In this document: piece by piece, positions 58,157 through 64,000 of the stretch
How the letters are laid out: every line of letters begins with the position of its first letter
Numbering within the stretch: position 1 is the stretch's first letter
The notes under the pieces: generated by a model
Seen by the model: the letters and a program-made list of their open reading frames with translations, nothing else
What the model was told of the DNA's origin: nothing
The model's database searches: none
Made by a program: the position numbers and the translations under genes
Source of the DNA: DASPNH01 sp035626675
GTDB taxonomy: Bacteria; Desulfobacterota; Binatia; UBA1149; CAITLU01
Assembly (NCBI GenBank): GCA_035626675.1
Contig: DASPNH010000141.1
Location: 1-64,000, forward strand
DNA: 64,000 nucleotides
Direction of reading: 5' to 3'

Positions 58157-60766
58157 TCAGCCCGGGACGCCCCAGCGTCGCGAAATCTCCGGATCCGTCT
58201 CCCTCCAGATCCGCCAATGCGCCGCCTCTGTAAGGTCGGGGTCGGCCATCACGGCTTTGCGCGCGGCCAGCGACGCTTCTTGCGGTCCGCGCCCGAAAAT
58301 CTCGTTCATCAGCTCCAGGCGTCGCTCACGGATGCGAGGATGAAGCTTTCGCGGACGTCCGAGCAGGACGCGATGAAGAGCGTTGGTGCAAGGATGCGTC
58401 ACCGCTCGCGCAAAGCCGTCGCGTAGCGCCGGCGGGCGCGTCTGGACGCTGGCGGTGGCGCGTTCCAGGTTGCTAGCCAGATCGACCAGCTCCTGCGGGG
58501 GCTGAGTCTCCTCCGGAATCAGAAACAGGCCGATACGCCGCACCGAGTCCCCGAGGCCGATCTTGCTGACCATTACCGAGATCGGCACCGACAGCACGAG
58601 CGCCGCGACCACCGGCAGGACCCAGAAGAAATAGCCCGGGCTGAGCCAGTACAGCAGCGCTGCCCACATCGAGGCCAGGATCGTGTCCATGCCGTGATGC
58701 TGGAACGCCTCGCGCCAGGTCGTCTCGGCATCCTCTCGCGGCTGCGACTTCCAGCCGACGGTGCGGCCCATCAGGTTGGTCAGCACGAAACGCGTATGGA
58801 AGACCATGCGGATCGGCGCGAACAGGCTCGAGAGCAGGATCTCGAGCGGCACCGACAGGATCACGCGGATGACGCCGCCGTAGGGCTCGGCACCGCGCAG
58901 CATCACCAGCACCACGCTCAGTACCTTGGGCAGGAACAGCACGGCGCCGGTCACTGCCAGCAGCGCGTATCCCAGCGCAGGCCTCCACACCGGCCACTGC
59001 GGGAACAGGCTCGGCTGGTCCGAGAAGTACTGCGGCGGGCGCAACGCGATCTGCACCGCTTCGGTCGTGCATAGCACCAGGAACCCGAACCACAGCAGCG
59101 CGGTCATGTAGGAAAGAGCGCCGTTGAGGAACAGTGCGCGATGCGCGCCGAACAGGCCTTCGGTGAACAGCAGGCGTACGTGCTGCAGGTTTCCCTGGCA
59201 CCAGCGCCGGTCGCGCTTCATCTCTTCGAGAAGCGAGGACGGCGTCTCCTCGTAGCTTCCCGGCAGGTCGTAGGCGAGCCACAGCTGCCAGCCGGCGCGG
59301 CCCATCAGCGCGGCCTCGACGAAGTCGTGACTGAGGATGTCGCCGCCGAGCGGCGGCTTGCCCGGAAGCGGCGGCAGGCCGCAGTGATCCAGGAACGGCT
59401 CGACGCGGATGATGGTGTTGTGGCCCCAGTACTGCCCGTCTCCGAGCTGCCAGTAGTGCAGGCCGGCAGTGAACATCGGCCCGTAGACGCGCGCGGCGAA
59501 CTGCTGGACGCGTCCGAAGATCGAGCGCCGATGAATGGCCGTCGGCACCGTCTGGATCATGCCGACCTTCGGGTTCTTCTCCATCATCTGGGTCAGGCGC
59601 ACCAGCGTCTCGCCGCTCATCACCGAGTCGGCGTCGAGCATGATCATGTAGCGGTAGCGTCCGCCCCAGCGCCGGCAGAAGTCGCCCACGTTGCCGTTCT
59701 TGCGCTTGAGCTTGATGTTGCGGCGCCGGTAAAAGATGCGATCCCACCCTCCGGTCTCGCGGCACCACGCCAGCCACGCCTCCTGCTCATCGACCCAGAT
59801 CGAGGGATCGGCGCTGTCGGAGAGGACGAAGAACTCGAAGCGCTCGAGCTGTCCGGTTCTTTCCAGCGACTGATAGATCGCGCGCAGCCCGGCAAAGATG
59901 CGTTCGACGGGCTCGGAGGCGATCGGCATGACGATGGCCGTCCTGACCGACGGATCGATGGGCGTCACCGGCCCATCGTCGATGCGCGTGATGGCGAAGC
60001 GGTCGCGCCCGCGCAGCAGGACGATGAAGCCGAGAAGCGCGGTCCAGAAGCCGATCGAGATCCAGCCGAAGAGCGCTCCGAACGACAGCACGATGGCCAT
60101 CTCGACCCAGTCGGCGCCTTTCTGCGGAAGCACGTCGATCATGAAGAAGCTGGCGATGACGCTGGGGATCAGCACTAGCAGGCCGAGCTGGGAACGTCGC
60201 CGCCGCGCCACGCGCGTCCAGGGCAGCTGGCGGCGTCCCTCGTAGACCTCGTCGTGCGAGACACTGCGGCGCGCGCGTGCGCCGGCGATGGAATCGTCGG
60301 CAGGCTCGGTGCGCGGTCGCGAGAAGCGGCGCTCCAGCTTGGCAAGAGGCATCCAGCGTTTGGCCAGCGGCGGAGTGGCGCGCGGCAGGCCTTGCGGCTC
60401 GAGGGCAACGTCGTCGCCGGCGCAAGCCGCCGTCTGCAGCCGCCAGGCGGTGAACGCATCGACGCCGTCGGGCGCAGGCGTGCTCAGCGGATGACGCTCG
60501 AGCACGATCTCGCGCATCGCTCGCAGCGCTTCGGAGAAGGCATCGCCGCCGCTTTCCCATGACTCGCGGGTGATGGCCGCCTGCACCGCCGCCGCCGCGA
60601 TGGACTCGGCCTCGGCGGCCGCCATGCCGAGCATCGTCAGATAGGCCACGCAGCGCTTGTGCGCATGCTTCCAGTCGTGAAGCAGGCGTTCGGGCGAGCT
60701 CTCGATGGCGTCGGAGAACGACCGTGCGCCGCTCTGGCGTGCTCTTGCGGTTTGCTCTTCGCTCAA
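58157..60766 (-). CDS. opgH: Glucans biosynthesis glucosyltransferase H (inner membrane)
   Basis: The frame encodes 869 residues from TTG 60766, whose start overlaps the opgG stop as TTGA. The GT2 domain is in the middle: VMPIASEPVERIFAGL, MLDADSVMSGETLVRLT (DxD-type), HDFVEAALMGRAGW and DRRWCQGNLQHVRL (QxxRW-like region). Membrane helices flank it at about 165-220 and 480-690. It builds the beta-1,2 linked glucan backbone of osmoregulated periplasmic glucans. Length fits the E. coli enzyme (847 aa). The preceding open frame is continuous across opgG, but the frame there is unrelated. Confidence 0.94.
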   Translation of the reverse strand: MSEEQTARARQSGARSFSDAIESSPERLLHDWKHAHKRCVAYLTMLGMAAAEAESIAAAAVQAAITRESWESGGDAFSEALRAMREIVLERHPLSTPAPDGVDAFTAWRLQTAACAGDDVALEPQGLPRATPPLAKRWMPLAKLERRFSRPRTEPADDSIAGARARRSVSHDEVYEGRRQLPWTRVARRRRSQLGLLVLIPSVIASFFMIDVLPQKGADWVEMAIVLSFGALFGWISIGFWTALLGFIVLLRGRDRFAITRIDDGPVTPIDPSVRTAIVMPIASEPVERIFAGLRAIYQSLERTGQLERFEFFVLSDSADPSIWVDEQEAWLAWCRETGGWDRIFYRRRNIKLKRKNGNVGDFCRRWGGRYRYMIMLDADSVMSGETLVRLTQMMEKNPKVGMIQTVPTAIHRRSIFGRVQQFAARVYGPMFTAGLHYWQLGDGQYWGHNTIIRVEPFLDHCGLPPLPGKPPLGGDILSHDFVEAALMGRAGWQLWLAYDLPGSYEETPSSLLEEMKRDRRWCQGNLQHVRLLFTEGLFGAHRALFLNGALSYMTALLWFGFLVLCTTEAVQIALRPPQYFSDQPSLFPQWPVWRPALGYALLAVTGAVLFLPKVLSVVLVMLRGAEPYGGVIRVILSVPLEILLSSLFAPIRMVFHTRFVLTNLMGRTVGWKSQPREDAETTWREAFQHHGMDTILASMWAALLYWLSPGYFFWVLPVVAALVLSVPISVMVSKIGLGDSVRRIGLFLIPEETQPPQELVDLASNLERATASVQTRPPALRDGFARAVTHPCTNALHRVLLGRPRKLHPRIRERRLELMNEIFGRGPQEASLAARKAVMADPDLTEAAHWRIWRETDPEISRRWGVPG

Positions 60767-62367
60767 GGGATCAGCGTGTAGGACCAGGTCTCGGTCAGCG
60801 CGCTGCCGGCCTTGTCGAGGTAGGCGCGCAGCTCGACGGGCTCGCGCGTCGCCACTTCGACCTGGAAGCCGAGGCGCCAGGCGCTGGTCGGTGCAGACTT
60901 GATGACGTACTGGTCGACGATCTTTCCCACTGCATCGCCGCCGGTGACGGTGACGGCCGCGCGCAGGATCTCGTCGTCGGGAAGCCTGGCCAGCGCCTTG
61001 CCCTCGAAGTCGACGACGAAGCGGTAGCGGTTGTCCGCGCTGCCCTTCTCGCGGCGCGTGGCCACGGCTCGCCCCGCCGGCGGCAGCGCGGCGTCCTCGC
61101 CGAACCAGAGCATCTTGTAGGCGAAGTTGATCGGCTGCCCCAGCGGCGGAAGCTGATCGTAGATCCAGTAGGCGACCACGTTGTCGTGGATGTCCTGCGG
61201 CGTCGGGATCTCCACGAGCTCGACGCGGCCTGGTCCCCACTGTCCCTTCGGCACGATCCAGGTGCTGGGCCGCTTCTCCTGGCTGGTTTCCAGATCCTGG
61301 TAGTTCTCGAACTTGCGGTCGCGCTGCAGCAGGCCGAAGCCGCGCGGGTTGGTCATCTGGTAGGCGTGCACCTGCAGCGTGGCGGGATTGTCGACGGGGC
61401 GCCACAGCCACTCGCCGGTGTCGTTGTGGAGGAGCAAACCGTCGCTGTCGTGGACCTCGGGGCGGTAGTTGTCGAAGCAGCGCGTGGAGTTCTCGCCGAA
61501 CAGGAACATCGAGGTCAGTGGCGCGATGCCGAGCTTGGCGATGTCGCGGCGGCGAAAGATGCGGCCCTCCACCTCGACCACGGTCTGCTCGGCCGGATGC
61601 ACCACGAACTTGTAGGCGCCGGTGAGGCTCGGGCTGTCCAGCAGCGCGTAGACCGACATGCTCTTGGCGTCGCGCGTGGGCCGCACCAGCCAGTATTCGC
61701 GAAAGTACGGAAACTCCTCGCCCGAAGGCGCGGCGGTATCGATGGCCAGCCCGCGCGCCGAAATGCCGAAGACCTGGTTCTTGCCGACGGCGCGGAAGTA
61801 GCTGGCGCCGACGAAGACGATGACCTCGTCCTTGTAGGTCGAATTCTTGATCGGGTAGTGCAGGCGGAAGCCGGCGAATCCCAGGTCCTGCGGGACCCGG
61901 CTGGCGAAGTCGTTCCTGCCGTAATCGAACATGCTCGGCGAGAACGTCACAGGCAGAACGTTGCCGGCTTCGACCTCGTTGATCGCCACGATGCGGTCGT
62001 AGAAGAGGCCGGGGTGGAAGAACTGCACCTCGAAGGGAAGGGTGCGGTCCTTCCACAGCGCGCGGTCGGCGCGGAAGCGCACGTCGCGCCACTGGTCGTA
62101 GGTGACGGTGGTCAGCCACTGCGGCACGCGTCCCGACGGATCCTGAAAGGGCTCTTCAGCCAGCTTGCGCGCCTTCTCGGCGACGTCTTCCAGGTTGAAC
62201 GCGAACGAGGCCGCCGGCAGCGCGGCCGCCACGCAACCGGCAAGGAGCGTCGCAGCCACGGCGGCTCGGAGGCGCCCGCGGCCGCCGGGCGTCACTGGTG
62301 CGCAGGCGCGCACGGTCGCGTCCGTGGCCGCGACGCTGGCGCGTCCGCCCCTGGCTCCTGCTGACAT
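60763..62367 (-). CDS. opgG: Glucans biosynthesis protein G (periplasmic)
   Basis: The frame encodes 534 residues from ATG 62367, with AGGAGG upstream. The n-region is long and Arg-rich before the hydrophobic core of the signal peptide (AAVAATLLAGCVAAALPA). The mature part follows the OpgG/OpgD fold: AFNLEDVAEKARKLAEEPF, YDQWRDVRFRADRALW, FFHPGLFYDRIVAINEV, FFRxYW-like YFREYWLVRP and FFGENSTRC-like LFGENSTRCFDNYRPEVHDS. It extends or branches the glucan in the periplasm. It is first in a two-gene operon with opgH; the start/stop overlap TTGA suggests coupling. It is divergent from the 62542 gene. Confidence 0.94.
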   Translation of the reverse strand: MSAGARGGRASVAATDATVRACAPVTPGGRGRLRAAVAATLLAGCVAAALPAASFAFNLEDVAEKARKLAEEPFQDPSGRVPQWLTTVTYDQWRDVRFRADRALWKDRTLPFEVQFFHPGLFYDRIVAINEVEAGNVLPVTFSPSMFDYGRNDFASRVPQDLGFAGFRLHYPIKNSTYKDEVIVFVGASYFRAVGKNQVFGISARGLAIDTAAPSGEEFPYFREYWLVRPTRDAKSMSVYALLDSPSLTGAYKFVVHPAEQTVVEVEGRIFRRRDIAKLGIAPLTSMFLFGENSTRCFDNYRPEVHDSDGLLLHNDTGEWLWRPVDNPATLQVHAYQMTNPRGFGLLQRDRKFENYQDLETSQEKRPSTWIVPKGQWGPGRVELVEIPTPQDIHDNVVAYWIYDQLPPLGQPINFAYKMLWFGEDAALPPAGRAVATRREKGSADNRYRFVVDFEGKALARLPDDEILRAAVTVTGGDAVGKIVDQYVIKSAPTSAWRLGFQVEVATREPVELRAYLDKAGSALTETWSYTLIP

Positions 62368-62541
62368 CTGATCCTCCTGGGCGTTACGGACCGGTGGCGC
62401 ATGCCGCGTGGCGGCCATCGGTTCTTGCAGGATTATCGGGCATGCATGTCGCGCGGACAAGGAACCGCAGGCTGGCGCGGGCGGCCGCCGTGCGCGCAGG
62501 GCCGGTTTGAACGGCGGCTCGCGCTTGGATAGCACAGCCCG

Positions 62542-63324
62542 ATGTCCGCGAACTGGGCCGCTCGTGTGCTTGCGGCGACCTTGTCGCTGCTGGTCGCGCA
62601 GGCCCACGCGGAGCTGAGCGACGGCATCGATCCCTCCATCCTGGCGCCGGGCCTGGCTCAAACCACCGAGGCCATCGAGAAGCTCGAAAAGCTCACCGAC
62701 GAGGCCGCCGCCATCGCCACCGCCATCTTCCGGGTGCAAAACGAGTTCGGCGAGAAGCGCCTGTCACTGCTCGGGGCAAGTCCGACCTGCGAGATGCCTT
62801 GGGTCAACGACCTCGGCGAGCGTGCTCGCGAGCTGGGACGGGCCTTTCGCGATGCCGTCCAGAGCGCGCGCGTGCAGGCACAGCGGGTCGAATCGCTGAC
62901 CGTGCAGCCGACGGTGCGCCCGCTTCTCGATGCCGAGACCAACCATCGCGTGCTCGAGCTGCTCGGACGGGTCGACGAGCTGTCGCGCAGCTATCCCGAG
63001 TCGGCTTCGTGGCATGAGCGCTACATCGAGCCGGCCGTGCGCGGCTGTCCGCTGGCGCTGGTGCCGACCTACGGAATTCCGCCTGCCGCGGCCGTTGCGG
63101 TCGACGGCACCGACGGAGCATCGCCTCGCAAGAAGGAGGCGCTGGTGGCCATCCTCGCCTTCGGCGGCGGCTTTCTGTGTCCGGGTGCCGTGCCCGCGGC
63201 CGGCGTCATGCTGGTCAGGGGAAAGGTCTGCTACTCCGACAGCGAGGCCTGTTCCTGCGAGCCGGTCGAGGTCGACCCTGCAACCGTCCTCGGGCCCGAG
63301 ACGAACGCCGGGTCGGCGAACTGA
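62542..63324 (+). CDS. Secreted hypothetical protein
   Basis: The frame encodes 260 residues from ATG 62542. A signal peptide (MSANWAARVLAATLSLLVAQ) is followed by a mostly helical region (about 30-165) with an RAR-rich face. A C-terminal hydrophobic segment (ALVAILAFGGGFLCPGAVPA) and Cys-rich end (CYSDSEACSCEP) follow. No family is recognised. It is divergent from opgG, so a link to glucan or envelope function is possible but unproven. Its last 94 bases overlap the convergent TPR-like gene. Confidence 0.65.
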   Translation: MSANWAARVLAATLSLLVAQAHAELSDGIDPSILAPGLAQTTEAIEKLEKLTDEAAAIATAIFRVQNEFGEKRLSLLGASPTCEMPWVNDLGERARELGRAFRDAVQSARVQAQRVESLTVQPTVRPLLDAETNHRVLELLGRVDELSRSYPESASWHERYIEPAVRGCPLALVPTYGIPPAAAVAVDGTDGASPRKKEALVAILAFGGGFLCPGAVPAAGVMLVRGKVCYSDSEACSCEPVEVDPATVLGPETNAGSAN

Positions 63325-64000
63325 AGACGCTCGCGCGCCTTGACCGCCTCTTCCCATTTACCGAGCTTCTCGAGCGCACGAACTTCCAGCGCCAAAGCCT
63401 CGACGCGAAAGCGATCTTCGCGGAGCAGCGCGCGCACGTCCTCGAGCGTGCGCTGCGGATTGCGCGCCAGATTCATCTTGGCTGCCAGCAGCCGTGCCTC
63501 GAAATCGGTGGCGGCGGCGAGCTGGGCCGACGGCTCGCGCGAGCCGCGTTCCAGCGAGGCGCGCAGGCGCAGGCGCTGGGCAAGATCGTCGCTGCCCATG
63601 ACCGCCGCCTGCTTGGCGGCTTCCTCGTAGCGTCCGATCTCGGCCCCGAGCGCGATCATGAGCTGCTTGGCCTCGGTGGCAGCCCCGCGTGCCTCGAGCT
63701 TGTCGAGCAGTTCGAAAGCCTCGGCCAGGCGACCGTCGCGCAGGCGAAGCGAGATGTGGCGGCGAACAGGCTCGGGGTCGTATGGCGCCGCGTCTTCCCA
63801 GGCGGTGACCAGAGCCTCGTAGTCGGGACCGGGGCCGACGGTCTCGGCGATCTCCACGCGCAGTCGCGCCACGGTCGGATCGCCGTTGAAGCGGTCGGGC
63901 AGCTCTTCGAGAATTGCCTTGGCTTCACCGGGAGCTCCGGCTTTGACGTAGGACTCCACGCGAGATGCGGCAAAGCGGCTGTCGGCCGGCCAGCGGGCAT
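63231..64000 (-). CDS. TPR-like helical-repeat protein (5' end beyond window)
   Basis: The frame is open from the window edge to a stop at 63231, about 256 residues. GTG 63959 is the first in-frame start inside the window, but the sequence before it (ARWPADSRFAASRV) also reads as coding, so the real start is upstream. Repeated helix pairs such as GAPGEAKAILEELPDRFNGD, LRDGRLAEAFELLDKLEARG and RALEKLGKWEEAVKARERL fit tetratricopeptide-like repeats. Role unknown, probably protein-protein contact. Its final residues are encoded opposite the end of the 62542 gene. Confidence 0.72.
   Translation of the reverse strand, partial: ARWPADSRFAASRVESYVKAGAPGEAKAILEELPDRFNGDPTVARLRVEIAETVGPGPDYEALVTAWEDAAPYDPEPVRRHISLRLRDGRLAEAFELLDKLEARGAATEAKQLMIALGAEIGRYEEAAKQAAVMGSDDLAQRLRLRASLERGSREPSAQLAAATDFEARLLAAKMNLARNPQRTLEDVRALLREDRFRVEALALEVRALEKLGKWEEAVKARERLQFADPAFVSGPRTVAGSTSTGSQEQASLSE

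Noticed and set aside
58157..62119. One continuous 1320-codon frame that would fuse opgG-region sequence to opgH
   Set aside because: The first part is an out-of-frame reading of opgG; the real OpgG is in another frame with a signal peptide and a proper stop overlapping the opgH start.

Overview
This is a GC-rich, densely coding chromosomal window from a Gram-negative bacterium. Outer-membrane and periplasmic signatures are clear: an opgG-opgH glucan pair, a DUF1329 protein, a lipoprotein and many Sec signal peptides. Several secreted proteins combine cysteine-rich 'CDDGN' modules, Thr-rich linkers, dockerin-like and thrombospondin-3-like calcium loops and choice-of-anchor domains. That mixture is typical of deltaproteobacterial, Myxococcota or Binatota-like genomes, but this is inference because no rRNA marker is present. 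I see no tRNA, rRNA, CRISPR array or intact transposon.

Layout. 1-4153 (minus): a DUF1329 exported protein, a 66-residue protein and a long coiled-coil protein cut by the window edge. 4582-8006: a small Cys-rich secreted protein convergent with a vanadium-haloperoxidase-type enzyme, with two strong palindromes between them. 8298-24104 (plus) is the standout: four tightly packed genes for a 1292-aa multidomain secreted protein, a 344-aa exported protein, an HEXXH metallopeptidase and a 3024-aa protein with 22 SbsA-type Ig-like domains. 24276-36511: general genes (hemolysin-III family, TetR, RNA uracil methyltransferase, amidase plus amidohydrolase, DUF808, cytochrome P450, luciferase-like oxidoreductase, SRPBCC, M15-type lipoprotein peptidase). 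36650-43925 (plus): SDR, CBS protein, DksA/BON fusion, stress-type SDR, DUF4383 and aconitase acnA. 44371-57749: a Cys-rich choice-of-anchor-L protein, VOC protein, zinc alcohol dehydrogenase, crotonase, cytochrome c-FTR1 iron permease, CocE/NonD-type hydrolase, queuosine-precursor transporter and a frameshifted FG-GAP-like secreted protein. 57912-64000: a 39-residue membrane protein, opgH and opgG (minus), a secreted hypothetical and a partial TPR-like protein.

How genes work together. The 16-kb operon looks like a cell-surface or matrix system: a giant repetitive protein, a large multidomain partner and a co-encoded exported peptidase that could process one of them (inference). opgG and opgH make periplasmic glucans. 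The CBS, DksA/BON, SDR and DUF4383 genes resemble an envelope or stress cluster leading into acnA.

Translation signals are notable. acnA appears to start at CTG inside a CTGA start/stop overlap with a strong Shine-Dalgarno. opgH starts at TTG in a TTGA overlap. The peptidase gene starts in an ATGA overlap. Two loci carry probable frameshifts: the FG-GAP-like gene (two 1-base losses) and the 5' end of a DUF1640-like gene.
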